64,000 nucleotides of DNA. It comes from Janthinobacterium sp051380875. GTDB lineage: Bacteria > Pseudomonadota > Gammaproteobacteria > Burkholderiales > Burkholderiaceae_D. Shown here in pieces: positions 9,568-18,905 of the stretch. The position numbers were made by a program, and so were the translations under genes. Numbering within the stretch: the stretch's first letter is position 1; each line of letters starts with the position of its first letter. The stretch spans positions 1 to 64,000 of the forward strand of contig NZ_JBNYXW010000024.1 in assembly GCF_051380875.1 (NCBI RefSeq), given 5' to 3'. Below the pieces are notes generated by a model, which did not search any database, had not been told where the DNA came from, and saw only the letters and a program-made list of their open reading frames with translations.

Positions 9568-11079
9568 CTACCAGTAGCCCAGCACTTTCCACCAGGTGGT
9601 GCCGATGACGGCAAAGATCAGCAGTTCCACCACGCACATGATGAAGCCGACGCGCCACCAGTTGCCCATGGTCACGAAGCCGCTGCCGAAGATGATGGGC
9701 GACGTGCCCGTGGCGTAGTGGGTCAGGGTCATCATGATGGCCGAGCTGGCCGTCATCATCAGCATGAAGGGCACATGGTACTGGGCGGGAATCAGGTGCA
9801 GGCCCACTGTCAGGAAGGCCAGCAGCATGGCGCTGATGTGGGCCGTGGTGCTGGCGAAGAAGTAATGCGAAAAGACAAATACCAGCACCAGGACGGCGGC
9901 AATCGGCAGCCAGTCCATGCCGCTGGCGACGATGGCAGCTTTCATGCCGGCCGAGAACCAGGCGATGACGCCCGTCTTGTTCAATTGCTCGGCCATCATC
10001 ACCAGCGCGCCGAACCACACGAGGGTGTCCCAGGCGCTCTTTTCCGACAATACGTCGTCCCAGTCGATGGTGCCCGTGATGATCAGGATAAACAGGCCCA
10101 CAAAGGCGACCACCGTCGCATCGAGCGAAAACGCGGGGCCGAACAGCATGGCCGGCACATTCGCCCACAGCAGCAGCAACAAGGCAAACGTGCCCAGCAT
10201 GACTTTTTCCGATGGCGACAACGGACCCATGCCGTGCAGTTCCGCCTTCGCGTAGGTGACGGCGTCGGGCGTGGCTTTCAGCTCGGGCGGCGAGAGCCAG
10301 TAGATAATCAAGGGCATCACCAGCAGACACACCAGGCCCGGCAGCAGCATGCACAGGGCCCAGGTGGTCCAGCTCAAATGAAAACTCTGGCCGCTGGCCT
10401 TGGCCACGAAATCGACCACCAGGGGATTGGGTGCCGTCGCTGTCAGGAACATGGCCGACGTGATGGGGTTGGCGTGGTAGTTGACCAGGGCCAGATAGGT
10501 GCCGACTTTCTTTTCCGTGCCCTTGGCCGGGTCCGAATCGAAGGCATTGGCGATCGATTTCATGATGGGGTGGACGATGCCGCCGCCGCGCGCCGTGTTG
10601 CTGGGCGTAAATGGCGCCAGCACCAGTTCGCAAATCGCCAGGCCGTAGCCGATGCCGATGGTGCGCTTGCCCAGCAGGGAGATGAACAGCAGGCCGATGC
10701 GGCTGCCCAGGCCGGTCTTTTTCAAGCCGCGCGAAATCAGGATCGCCACGACGATCAGCCAGATCAGGGGATTGGAAAAGCTGCTGAGCGCATCCGTGAT
10801 GGCGCCCTTGGACGAAGTCGACGTCACTTGCGACAGCGAGACGATGACGATGGCCATCATGGCCATCACGCCAATCGGCATGACTTTTAAAATAATCGCC
10901 AGAATCGTCGTGAGGAAGATCGCCACCAGGCCCCAGGCCTTGGGCGTCAAGCCGTCCGGCGCCGGCAAGAGCAGCATGCTCACCAGCAAGGCCGTGCAAA
11001 TCAGGGCGGGCACCAGCCGGAATGGCACGGCTTCTTTGAAATGCTGGAACATGTCACGCACTGTTTTATACATCATCAT
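9568..11079 (-). CDS. DASS-family anion:sodium symporter or antiporter (SLC13, CitT/TtdT-like)
   Basis: Inner-membrane carboxylate transporter of 503 residues with about 12 hydrophobic segments. Family signatures are SNTARGGGIVHPI near residue 150, the N-P segment YHANPITSAMFLTATAPNP near 190-210, and the C-terminal substrate loop HYATGTSPIIFGSGF near 455. These match the citrate/tartrate/succinate branch of divalent anion transporters; the actual substrate cannot be read from sequence. The start is the first of three consecutive ATGs at 11079, with AAAGG 4 nt upstream. It stands alone between the TetR gene and the CWC-protein gene. Confidence 0.9.
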   Translation of the reverse strand: MMMYKTVRDMFQHFKEAVPFRLVPALICTALLVSMLLLPAPDGLTPKAWGLVAIFLTTILAIILKVMPIGVMAMMAIVIVSLSQVTSTSSKGAITDALSSFSNPLIWLIVVAILISRGLKKTGLGSRIGLLFISLLGKRTIGIGYGLAICELVLAPFTPSNTARGGGIVHPIMKSIANAFDSDPAKGTEKKVGTYLALVNYHANPITSAMFLTATAPNPLVVDFVAKASGQSFHLSWTTWALCMLLPGLVCLLVMPLIIYWLSPPELKATPDAVTYAKAELHGMGPLSPSEKVMLGTFALLLLLWANVPAMLFGPAFSLDATVVAFVGLFILIITGTIDWDDVLSEKSAWDTLVWFGALVMMAEQLNKTGVIAWFSAGMKAAIVASGMDWLPIAAVLVLVFVFSHYFFASTTAHISAMLLAFLTVGLHLIPAQYHVPFMLMMTASSAIMMTLTHYATGTSPIIFGSGFVTMGNWWRVGFIMCVVELLIFAVIGTTWWKVLGYW

Positions 11080-11285
11080 TACCTTTCGCTGTGGGCCGGA
11101 AGGCGCAAAAAAAACGCAGCCTGACGATGACAGATGCCCGACAATTCTGTTTGGCAATATCATACACGCAAGACTTCGCCTGCCCCGCTCCGTAGCGGCC
11201 AACAGTTTCGCACTCCTTGACCTGTGAGGCATAATTGGTCACCGACCACCCGGCGCGGTGCGCTTGCACCCGCCCTTCTCCATTG

Positions 11286-11504
11286 ATGCCCATGCTCCAG
11301 AAACGCCCCGCCCCTGAACACCACTGCCCCCTGTGCAGCGGCCCGAATGGCTGCGCGCCGGCGCTATCTGGCAGCTTTGCCACGCCGTGCTGGTGCCAGG
11401 CGCAGAAGATCGATGCCGGCGCGCGCGAGCGCGTACCGGCGGCACAACGGGGCCGCGCCTGCATCTGCCAGCGCTGCGGCACGGCGGCGCCGCCTAAAAA
11501 GTGA
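11286..11504 (+). CDS. Cysteine-rich CWC family protein
   Basis: Small protein of 72 residues. It shows the CWC family pattern: paired cysteines in HHCPLCSGPNGCA, the central CWCQ that names the family, and the C-terminal RVPAAQRGRACICQRC. The cysteines probably bind a metal; no enzymatic role is known for the family. Two in-frame ATGs (11286 and 11292) are possible and neither has a clear ribosome site. It precedes the FNR reductase gene by 225 bp and diverges from the anion transporter gene. Confidence 0.8.
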   Translation: MPMLQKRPAPEHHCPLCSGPNGCAPALSGSFATPCWCQAQKIDAGARERVPAAQRGRACICQRCGTAAPPKK

Positions 11505-11729
11505 GCCAGGTCAAGTGTCGGCATGCCAGGCGCCCGTTTCGCGGTCAATTCCAGCCCCGCCTTGCCATTCGCACTATAATGTTGGCACCGTGTGCGGCAG
11601 CAATGGTGGTGATAGACGGTAACAATTTCGTGTGGAGGCCAGTACAATAGCGTCTGGGCCTACACAGGGTTTCACTTTTGCCAGCAGTTGCCAGCAACTA
11701 ACCATTTTTTTGACCAGCCAACAAACACT
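11505..11729 (+). other. Intergenic region upstream of the reductase gene
   Basis: No gene is seen in these 225 bp. A TATAAT hexamer at 11575-11580 and a TACAAT at 11643-11648 could be -10 elements, but neither has a convincing -35 at the right distance. A 10-bp tandem repeat of TTGCCAGCAG-like sequence lies at 11678-11696, just before the downstream start codon. Confidence 0.35.
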
Positions 11730-12503
11730 ATGAGTTCGATGAATGAAGAGCGCGTATTAAGCGTGCACCACTGGACGGATACCCTGTTCTCCTTTACCAC
11801 CACGCGCGACCCGTCGCTGCGTTTCTCGAATGGCCATTTCACGATGATCGGCCTGCGCGTCGATGGCAAGCCATTGCTGCGCGCCTACAGTATCGCCAGC
11901 GCCAATTACGAAGAACATCTGGAATTTTTCAGCATCAAGGTGCCGGGCGGCCCATTGACGTCGCGCCTGCAGCATTTGCAAGTGGGCGACACCGTCATCG
12001 TCGGGCGCAAGCCGACGGGCACCCTGGTGTCCGATTATTTGCTGCCCGGCAAGCGCCTGTACATGCTGTCGACGGGCACCGGCCTCGCGCCTTTCCTCAG
12101 CATCGTGCGCGATCCGGACATCTACGAGCGTTTCGACCAGCTGATCCTCGTGCACGGCGTGCGCCAGGTCGATGAGCTGGCCTACCACGACCTGCTGGTC
12201 GAGCATCTGCCAAACCACGAGTTCCTGGGCGAAATGGTCAGCGACAAGCTGCGCTATTACCCGACCGTGACGCGTGAAGATTTCCGCAACATGGGCCGCA
12301 TTACCGAGCTGATCGAAAGCGGCAAGCTGTTCGAAGACCTGGGCGTGCCAGCGCTGAATCCGGCCGAAGACCGCGTGATGATCTGCGGCAGCGCCGACAT
12401 GCTGCGCGACCTGAAAGTGATGCTCGAAGAGCGCGGTTTCAAGGAAGGCAATACCTCGACGCCAGGCGACTTCGTCGTCGAGCGCGCGTTCGCCGAGAAG
12501 TAA
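11730..12503 (+). CDS. fpr: Ferredoxin--NADP+ reductase
   Basis: FAD enzyme of 257 residues that passes electrons between NADPH and ferredoxin or flavodoxin in the cytoplasm. FAD-binding motif RAYS at 51-54, the NADP phosphate loop STGTGLAPFLS at about 114-124, the MICGS segment near 215 and the C-terminal FVVERAFAEK ending mark the bacterial subclass I/II FNR typical of Azotobacter, Rhodobacter and Burkholderiales. The length is normal. The ATG at 11730 is chosen because family members begin with MS(x)MNEERVL; an upstream in-frame ATG at 11688 would add 14 unrelated residues. A strong terminator follows at once. Such enzymes often respond to oxidative stress. Confidence 0.94.
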   Translation: MSSMNEERVLSVHHWTDTLFSFTTTRDPSLRFSNGHFTMIGLRVDGKPLLRAYSIASANYEEHLEFFSIKVPGGPLTSRLQHLQVGDTVIVGRKPTGTLVSDYLLPGKRLYMLSTGTGLAPFLSIVRDPDIYERFDQLILVHGVRQVDELAYHDLLVEHLPNHEFLGEMVSDKLRYYPTVTREDFRNMGRITELIESGKLFEDLGVPALNPAEDRVMICGSADMLRDLKVMLEERGFKEGNTSTPGDFVVERAFAEK

Positions 12504-12519
12504 TCGTTCGTCATGCCAG

Positions 12520-12560
12520 GGCCCGACCCCGCCGCTCACTGCGGCGGGGCCGGGCCTTTT
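12520..12560 (+). terminator. Strong intrinsic terminator after fpr
   Basis: Long GC hairpin starting 17 nt after the fpr stop: GGCCCG-A-CCCCGCCGC pairs with GCGGCGGGG-C-CGGGCC around the loop TCACT, with a single A/C mismatch, followed by TTTT. The symmetric stem may also insulate the convergent phosphoethanolamine transferase gene. Confidence 0.85.
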
Positions 12561-12562
12561 GC

Positions 12563-12596
12563 GTTTCAGCGCGTGCTATGTTTCAGCGCGTGCTAT
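12563..12596. repeat. 17-bp exact tandem duplication
   Basis: GTTTCAGCGCGTGCTAT occurs twice back to back (12563-12579 and 12580-12596), ending 1 nt before the stop codon of the minus-strand transferase gene. It looks like a recent slippage or repair duplication in the space between the terminator and the gene end. Confidence 0.9.
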
Positions 12597-12597
12597 A

Positions 12598-14340
12598 TCA
12601 GCGGGCAAGAACCGGCGCCCCACGCTGGTACTGCAAGCCATTCATGAAGCGCTGCACGGGCAGGAAGGTGCTGCTGAGGATATCGTCATGCGCCGCGTAA
12701 TAGCGCGTTTCGATCTTCAGCAAGCCCAGCACGGTCGCATCGAGCTTGTCCGTCTGGTAGGGCCGGCTTTCCAGCGCGGCGCGCGCGGCCGTCGATTGCG
12801 GCGCTTGCTGGTTGTTCCAGATCAACATGGGGATTTCATAGCCGCTCTTGTCCGACGCGGAATGGCCGGCGTGATTGCGGCTGTAGCCCACTTCCTGGCC
12901 ATGGTCGGACACAAACAGCAGCGAAGCGGCGCGGCCGGACTTGGCCTTGTCGGCCATGCCGATCAGGCTGCCCAGCACGTAATCGCCATAGCGGATGGCG
13001 TTGTCGTATTCGTCGCGCTGGGTGCGTATCCACGCGGAGCGGCCCTGACTGGCCATCTGCGCGCTGACGGCATCCTGTTTGTTGTCGAAATATGAAAACC
13101 GGTGGGGATAGCGCATGTCGTAGCTGGGATGGGCGCCCAGCAGGTGCACCACGATCAGCTTTTTCGGCGCCGCATCGGCCAGCGCGTGGGCAAACGGCTG
13201 GAACAGGTTGGCATCAAAATTGTTTTCGCCGCGTCCCGTGCCGTAATTGATGAAGTCGCTTTCATCGGCCTGGCCCGCCAGCAAGCCGATCCAGCCGTCG
13301 TTGCGCGCCTGGTTCGAGACCCAGAAAGTCTTGTAGCCGGCTGCCTCGGCCAGCATCAGCAAATTCGGCTTGGCCATCCAGGCATCGGGGTTGCCGATGT
13401 CGGCAGGCGTCAGCATCGTCATCATCGATTCCACCGTGCTCGACGCTGGCGAGATCACATCATTAAATACCAGCAACTTCGAGCGCATGGCGTCGAGTTG
13501 CGGCGTGGTCGCGCGTGGATAGCCATACAGCGACATCGAGGCGCGGTTGGTACTTTCGCCGATCACCAGGATGACGGTACGGGCATCCTCGCCCGCATAG
13601 CGCACGTTCCAGTCGCGCGGCGCGGCCATCGCCGCCGTCAGCGCATGCTGCATGGATTTCATGGCGGCCAGCTGCGCGCTGTATTGCTGGTAGCGTAGCG
13701 GCCAGAACAGGGCCGGATTTTCACGCCGCATGGTGGTATTGACGTGCAACAGCACGAGAAACACGGCCAACAAGACGGCAACGCCCTTCTGCACGCGGCC
13801 CGGCGCGGCGGTGGCGCGGGCCAGCTGCCAGCGCTGCAACTGGCGGTCGGCCAGCAGCACGGCTGCCGTCAGCAGCACAAACCAGCCCGCCGCCTGCGCC
13901 AGGGCGGCGCCGTTGTGCACGAAAAACTCGGCCGTTTCGGCTTGATCTGTCGCAAACATCGCCTGCAAAACCGCATTCGGATTGGGCCGCATGCCAAAAT
14001 AGCCGCGTAAAAACCCTTTGATGGCGGCATCGAGGTAAAACAGCGGCACCACGATACGCAGCAGCACGGTAATGCTGGCTGCACGGCAACGCCAGGCGTG
14101 CAGCACGCCGCCTATGCCCAGCAGCAAGGCCGCCAGCAAGACGCTCAATTTGAGGCATTCGTTCGCGCTTAACTGATCAAAGAGGAAGAAAAGTAGCAGG
14201 CCAGCAATGCTTAAGAGGACGCGGCAAAACAGAATCAGCATGGCAGCAATAATTGTGAGCAGTAAGAGTAAGCAATCAGTGGCGATAGTCTGGCGTGGCC
14301 CACGCGAACGGGCCAGCGATTGTAGCGCAAACAATTGCAA
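12598..14340 (-). CDS. Phosphoethanolamine transferase (EptA/EptC-type, sulfatase fold)
   Basis: Inner-membrane enzyme of 580 residues that would transfer phosphoethanolamine from phosphatidylethanolamine to lipid A or LPS core on the periplasmic side. Several membrane helices fill the first 200 residues. The periplasmic sulfatase-like domain begins with VILVIGESTNRASMSLYGYPR (metal-ligand Glu in GES), has the nucleophile segment SSTVESMMTML near 300, and ends with the metal-binding SDHGQEVG and NHAGHS motifs near 500. The length is close to E. coli EptC, but the acceptor (lipid A or heptose) cannot be assigned. Such genes can change polymyxin sensitivity; nothing here shows how it is regulated. 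Confidence 0.88.
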   Translation of the reverse strand: MQLFALQSLARSRGPRQTIATDCLLLLLTIIAAMLILFCRVLLSIAGLLLFFLFDQLSANECLKLSVLLAALLLGIGGVLHAWRCRAASITVLLRIVVPLFYLDAAIKGFLRGYFGMRPNPNAVLQAMFATDQAETAEFFVHNGAALAQAAGWFVLLTAAVLLADRQLQRWQLARATAAPGRVQKGVAVLLAVFLVLLHVNTTMRRENPALFWPLRYQQYSAQLAAMKSMQHALTAAMAAPRDWNVRYAGEDARTVILVIGESTNRASMSLYGYPRATTPQLDAMRSKLLVFNDVISPASSTVESMMTMLTPADIGNPDAWMAKPNLLMLAEAAGYKTFWVSNQARNDGWIGLLAGQADESDFINYGTGRGENNFDANLFQPFAHALADAAPKKLIVVHLLGAHPSYDMRYPHRFSYFDNKQDAVSAQMASQGRSAWIRTQRDEYDNAIRYGDYVLGSLIGMADKAKSGRAASLLFVSDHGQEVGYSRNHAGHSASDKSGYEIPMLIWNNQQAPQSTAARAALESRPYQTDKLDATVLGLLKIETRYYAAHDDILSSTFLPVQRFMNGLQYQRGAPVLAR

Positions 14341-14528
14341 CTTGTATCATCATTTCTTGGCGATACATTGCCCGCGACTATCTGTGCGGCCAACGCCGTG
14401 CGGGCCGCGCCGTACGGCCGCGCTGCGCTTGCGCGCTCCTGACAGAAACTGTCAGTGCCTTTTATTATGCTTTCGCCACTTCCGGGCCAGTGGGCCCGGG
14501 CCATGCCCCCAAACAACAGGACACTGCC

Positions 14529-15119
14529 ATGACACGCGCCATCACCATCCTTACCGAGAACTTTGCCGACTGGGAAACCGCCCTGCTCAACTCCACCGCG
14601 CGCTTGTACTACGGCTTCTACACGCAGTTTGCCACGCCGGGCGGCTTACCCGTGACCTCGTCCGGCGGCATGCTGGTCACGCCACAGCTGGCGCTGGAAA
14701 CTATTGCGCTCGATGCACTCGACCTGCTGCTGGTCTGCGGCGGCAGCAGCTGGCAAGGCGGCAAGGCGCCCGATCTCGGCCCCCTGCTACGCGCCGCGCG
14801 GGACAGGGACATCGTGCTGGCCGGCATTTGCGACGGCACCCGCGTGCTGGCGCAGGCTGGCGTGCTCGACAACGTGCGCCATACCTCGAATTCAGCTGGG
14901 AACCTGGCCGACACGGGCTACGCGGGCGCCGCCCTGTACCAGGACGTGCCATGGGCCGTGGCCGACCAGCGCATCATCACGGCACCCGGCACGGCGCCTG
15001 TCAGCTTCACGGCCCAGGTCTTGCGCACCCTGGGCATCGCCGACGAGAATCTGGCCAGCTATCTGGCCATGCATGGGGCCGAGCATGGCCAGCAAGGTCG
15101 CCCGCACCTTGTCGCCTGA
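14529..15119 (+). CDS. DJ-1/PfpI family protein
   Basis: Cytoplasmic protein of 196 residues with the flavodoxin-like DJ-1/PfpI fold. The nucleophile elbow is AGICDGTRVLAQAG with Cys101; the strand before it ends in LLLVCGGSSW, and a conserved Glu lies early (Glu10). Related proteins act as proteases, glyoxalases, deglycases or amidase-like enzymes, so the reaction is open. The second half contains HTSNSAGNL where many relatives carry a catalytic His. The ATG at 14529 is chosen for the AGGA 7 nt upstream. It is read divergently from the transferase gene with a 188-bp gap. Confidence 0.85.
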   Translation: MTRAITILTENFADWETALLNSTARLYYGFYTQFATPGGLPVTSSGGMLVTPQLALETIALDALDLLLVCGGSSWQGGKAPDLGPLLRAARDRDIVLAGICDGTRVLAQAGVLDNVRHTSNSAGNLADTGYAGAALYQDVPWAVADQRIITAPGTAPVSFTAQVLRTLGIADENLASYLAMHGAEHGQQGRPHLVA

Positions 15120-15223
15120 TCTTGCTCTCTGGCATGCAAATTCCGCCGCCCGTCGCAGATGGGTGGCGAAATCTGCCCAACTTGATTAAAGTACATCTTT
15201 CGCTGAGCCCCCGGAAGGATGCA

Positions 15224-16564
15224 ATGAAACGCCTGAAACGCCTGTTAGCCTGCCTGATCCTGTTGTGCTGCGCGCCCCTGGCGCTGGCCCAGCCCACGCC
15301 CCTGCTAACGCCGGAGCAGTTGCGCGCCGACTTGCGCTTCATCCAGGAGTCAATTGCTGCAACGCACCCGGAGCCGGGCTTTTCCGCCGATCCCGCCGCC
15401 GTGAGGCAAGCCTACGAGTACATCGCAGAGCAAATGCAGGTGCCGATGTCGCCAGACCAGGCCTGGCGATTGCTGGCCATGCTCAATCCCCTCTACGCCG
15501 ATGGCCACTTGGCCATCACGCCAGCCGGGCCGCTGGCGCAAAGCCAGGCCTTCCTGGAGGCGGGCGGCCGCTTCTTTCCATATGAAGTAAGCCTGGACGC
15601 CGCTGGCGGCCTGCGCATCCGCGCGCAGCTCGGTGGTGCGCCCTCGCCGCTGCAAGGCGCGCGCATCACCAGCATCAACAGCGCGCCGGCCAGCGGTATC
15701 GTCGCCGACTTGCTGGCCCGCAGCCACGGCGACACGGCCGCGTTTCGCGCCAGCCTGCTGTCGCTGCGCTGGCCATTCATGTATTGGAAGATGCTGGGGG
15801 CTACGCCACAGTATGCCTTGCAGTTCGATGACGGCCAGCGCTTGACGGTCGCAGGCGCTGCCACCCTGCCCGCCTATCTGGCCGGCAACGACAGTTTCGC
15901 CCAGCAATTCCGCTTCGAGCTGCTGCCCGGTAAGGCCGCGCTGCTGACCCTCAACACCTTCAGCTGGCGGGACAAGGGGCAATTCACAACGTTTACGGCC
16001 GACGCCTTCCGCCAGGTGCGCAAAACAGGCGTGCAAACCCTGCTGATCGATGTGCGCGCGAATGGCGGCGGCAACGATGACATGTGGATCGATGGCGTGC
16101 TGCGTTATATCGCCGACAAGCCCTACCGCTGGGCTTCGACCTACCGCAAGAAAGTCATCAAGGGGCGCGACAGCGCACGCGAAAAACTGGGCGACGTCAT
16201 CGATGGAGAGATCGGCTCCTGGCAGCAGCCGCAACTGGACGACCCACTGCACTTCTCGGGCAACACCTATCTGCTGGTGGGACGCCGCACGTATTCTTCA
16301 TCCATACTTCTGAGCAATGTCATGCAAGACTTCGGTTTTGGCAAGGTGGTGGGAGCGGCGGGCCAGGCGCGCACGCGCCAAAGCGGCGGCACGCAGAATT
16401 TCGTGCTGCCCAACAGCGGCCTGGAGCTGGGCGTGCCGCGCCTGCTGTTCCAGCGCCCGTCCGGCGCGGCCACGCCAGTCCTGCTGCAGCCCGATATCGT
16501 GCTGCCGGACAGTCCCTACAATGAACGCGAACTGATCGACGCCGTGCTGAACCTGCAAACTTAA
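15224..16564 (+). CDS. Exported S41-family peptidase
   Basis: Predicted periplasmic or secreted protein of 446 residues. A signal peptide (1-22, ending LALA) is followed by an N-terminal helical region and a C-terminal peptidase S41 (tail-specific protease) core: TLLIDVRANGGGNDDMW, the YTYSSS-like segment RTYSSSILLSNVMQ with the probable nucleophile Ser, and a GG...LPNSG stretch. A PDZ-like region (about 125-160, LQGARITSINSAPA) precedes it. The ribosome site GGAAGGA is 4 nt before the ATG. The stop codon overlaps the stop of the convergent serine hydrolase gene by 4 nt. The substrate is unknown. Confidence 0.85.
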   Translation: MKRLKRLLACLILLCCAPLALAQPTPLLTPEQLRADLRFIQESIAATHPEPGFSADPAAVRQAYEYIAEQMQVPMSPDQAWRLLAMLNPLYADGHLAITPAGPLAQSQAFLEAGGRFFPYEVSLDAAGGLRIRAQLGGAPSPLQGARITSINSAPASGIVADLLARSHGDTAAFRASLLSLRWPFMYWKMLGATPQYALQFDDGQRLTVAGAATLPAYLAGNDSFAQQFRFELLPGKAALLTLNTFSWRDKGQFTTFTADAFRQVRKTGVQTLLIDVRANGGGNDDMWIDGVLRYIADKPYRWASTYRKKVIKGRDSAREKLGDVIDGEIGSWQQPQLDDPLHFSGNTYLLVGRRTYSSSILLSNVMQDFGFGKVVGAAGQARTRQSGGTQNFVLPNSGLELGVPRLLFQRPSGAATPVLLQPDIVLPDSPYNERELIDAVLNLQT

Positions 16565-18078
16565 CCGTCCGCCAGGCCGCGCAGGCGCTCGCTGGCGTGC
16601 GCGTTGCCGGGGTCCAGTTCCAGCGAGCGGCGGTAGTGCGTGATGGCCAGGGCCGTGGCGCCGTCCGCTTCGTACGCTTCGGCCAGGCTATCGTGGCCAT
16701 TCGCGCTTTGCGGCGTCAGCTGCACGGCAAGCTGCAGCACGGCGATGGCCTGTTTTGGCTGCTGGCGCGCCAGCAGGCGGTAGCCCCAGGCATTCAAATC
16801 ACCTTCGGATGGGGCTGACAGACCATGCTGGCGCCGGATGGCGGCCAGTTTCTCGGCCAGGCCATCGAAACCGGTGCTGGCCAGGTTCTGGCGCAGCAGG
16901 TGTACGGCGTACGCGCCAGCGCGCTGCTGGCGCAGTGCGGGCAGATAAAAGCTGGCCACGCTGTCAATCAGCTGTTCGGGCTGGCCGCCGGCCAGGTTGC
17001 TGAGGATAATGATGGCCAGATCGTCGTTCGGATACACATAAAAGGCCGAACGGGCACCGCCGATGCCGGCCACGGCGCGGTGGCCATCGCGGCCGATGGT
17101 GGGCCAGCCCAGCGCCCATGGCGCCGGCTTGCCATCGTTCAGGCTGGTCGGCTGCCACAGGCGTTCCACGCTGGTGGGCGCCAGCAAGCGCCCCGTCTGC
17201 AGCGCGATGAGCCAGTTGGCAAGTTCGCCCACATTACTGTTGATGCCGGCTCCGGCGCGCATGAAAACGGGGAAATCCTCGATCACGTTGCGGTAGCCCT
17301 TGCCGCCGCCCAGCACATACGAGCTGGCCTTGTTGATGACCACGTCCTTCGCATCGCCAAAGCCGCTGTGCGCCATGCCGGCCACGTCGAATTGCCCGTG
17401 CTGGATGAAGTCCACGAAGGATTGCCCGCTCTGGCGCTCGATCAATTGCGCCAGCAACACATAATTGGTCTGGTTATAACGGTAGCGCTGGCCCGGCTGG
17501 GCCTCCACCGGCAGCGCCTGCACGGCTTGCCACGCCGCATCGGCATCGTCCGGCTTCGGGCCTACCAGCTTGCCGCTGCGCTGGTCCAGCACATCGGGCA
17601 GGCCCGAAGTATGGTTGAGCAGCTGCGTCACCGCCACCGCTTGCCAGGCCAGCGGCAGCCCTGCCAGATACTGGCCTATCGGCGCGGCCAGATCCACCTT
17701 GTCCTGTTGTACTAGTTGCATCACGGCCACGCCGGTAAACGCCTTGGTGGCCGAATTGATGGAAAACAGGCTGGCGTCCGTCACCGGCAACTGGTACTGC
17801 ACGCTGGCCAGGCCAAAATTACGCGACAGGACGACCTTGCCATGGTGTATGACGGCCAGTTGCAGGCCGGGAATCTGGCGCTCCTGCATTTCGCTGCGCA
17901 CGAAGGCGGCAATGTCCTGCTCCGTGCGCGATGCCTGCTGCGCGCTGGTGGGTGCGGCAGTGGCGGCCAAGGCGCCAGGAGACACTGCGGCGGCAAGCGC
18001 CATGACGAGCAAGGCAGAGGGGAAGCGTGGGTTCAAGATATGCTTTCGGCTGGATCTGGCGGAGGTGCAGCATCCCAT
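16561..18078 (-). CDS. Exported serine hydrolase (class C beta-lactamase fold) with TPR tail
   Basis: Protein of 505 residues. A signal peptide covers about 15-40. The beta-lactamase/D-aminopeptidase-like domain has the SxxK motif Ser109-Ala-Thr-Lys112 and a YxN-position motif reading Y201-N-Q, that is Gln in the place of the usual Asn. The third motif is not obvious. The last 85 residues hold two TPR-like repeats (PKQAIAVLQLAVQLTPQ and ALAITHYRRSLELDP). This architecture is usually an esterase or peptidase rather than a true beta-lactamase. The ATG at 18078 is far from the signal peptide; a TTG about 14 codons inside would give a more ordinary leader. Confidence 0.85.
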   Translation of the reverse strand: MGCCTSARSSRKHILNPRFPSALLVMALAAAVSPGALAATAAPTSAQQASRTEQDIAAFVRSEMQERQIPGLQLAVIHHGKVVLSRNFGLASVQYQLPVTDASLFSINSATKAFTGVAVMQLVQQDKVDLAAPIGQYLAGLPLAWQAVAVTQLLNHTSGLPDVLDQRSGKLVGPKPDDADAAWQAVQALPVEAQPGQRYRYNQTNYVLLAQLIERQSGQSFVDFIQHGQFDVAGMAHSGFGDAKDVVINKASSYVLGGGKGYRNVIEDFPVFMRAGAGINSNVGELANWLIALQTGRLLAPTSVERLWQPTSLNDGKPAPWALGWPTIGRDGHRAVAGIGGARSAFYVYPNDDLAIIILSNLAGGQPEQLIDSVASFYLPALRQQRAGAYAVHLLRQNLASTGFDGLAEKLAAIRRQHGLSAPSEGDLNAWGYRLLARQQPKQAIAVLQLAVQLTPQSANGHDSLAEAYEADGATALAITHYRRSLELDPGNAHASERLRGLADG

Positions 18079-18282
18079 ACCTGTTTATCAAGGTCAACAT
18101 CAACGTCAACGACAGTCTTGCCGGTCGGGAAGTTATTCTTCCAGCCACTCATGCATCCGTATTATGCAAAAGGAAACCAATATTATTTTTGCTGGCAGCC
18201 GGCGCGCGGGCTATCGTGGGCTATCAAAAACGTTTTCTGCTTGATATTATCTACTTGATATTAATCAAGGGAAAGCCGTGCC

Positions 18283-18684
18283 ATGCTGAAAACCTATCAG
18301 GGCAGTTGCCATTGCGGCGCCGTGCGCTTCGAGGCCGAGCTCGACCTGTCGGCGCCCACGCTGCGCTGCAACTGCTCGTTTTGCCGCAAGCTACGCTGCT
18401 GGTCGGCCATGGTGGCGCCAAGCGCGTTTCGTTTGCTGGCGGGCGCGCAGGTGCTGGGCGAATATCAATTCGGCGCACGCCGGGAACACCACTATTTTTG
18501 CCAGCGCTGCGGCGTGCGCCCGTTCGGCAAGGGCGTCTCGCCCCGCCGTGGCCCCTTCCATGGCATCAGCGTCAGCTGCCTCGACGGTGTCAGCGACGCC
18601 GAACTGGCAGGCGTGCCCGTCACCTTTGTCGATGGGCTGCACGACGAATGGGACTTGCCGCCACAGCAGACGCGGCATTTGTGA
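18283..18684 (+). CDS. GFA/CENP-V family zinc protein
   Basis: Protein of 133 residues in the glutathione-dependent formaldehyde-activating (GFA/CENP-V) family. Zinc ligands are visible as Cys9 and Cys11 (CHC), Cys29-Cys31-Cys34 (CNCSFC) and Cys73-Cys76 (CQRC). Despite the family name, few members have a proven activity on S-hydroxymethylglutathione. It stands alone; the 200-bp gap upstream, shared with the divergent serine hydrolase, contains A/T-rich sequence but no clear promoter was fixed. Confidence 0.88.
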   Translation: MLKTYQGSCHCGAVRFEAELDLSAPTLRCNCSFCRKLRCWSAMVAPSAFRLLAGAQVLGEYQFGARREHHYFCQRCGVRPFGKGVSPRRGPFHGISVSCLDGVSDAELAGVPVTFVDGLHDEWDLPPQQTRHL

Positions 18685-18905
18685 TGTGAAGAAATAGTAC
18701 TGGCTAGAAATGGTTGCCTACCATGCGGGAGTTTTCCTACGTGCACACACGCCGTGTCCCGATGGTTAAGCCCGGCACAGGCAGGGACAATGGCCTCAAC
18801 GGTGCGGCACGCGCAAGCCTGCCCTGCGCCGGATGTTACGCGGATCCATCCGTTCTTGACGCGGATTGTTATCCACACCCTGTCTCAACCATAGAGGAAA
18901 CGATC

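Noticed and set aside
14207..15223. Upstream extension of the S41 peptidase frame
   Set aside because: The extension is Arg/His/Pro-rich and covers the DJ-1 gene in another frame; the signal peptide and ribosome site fix the start at 15224.
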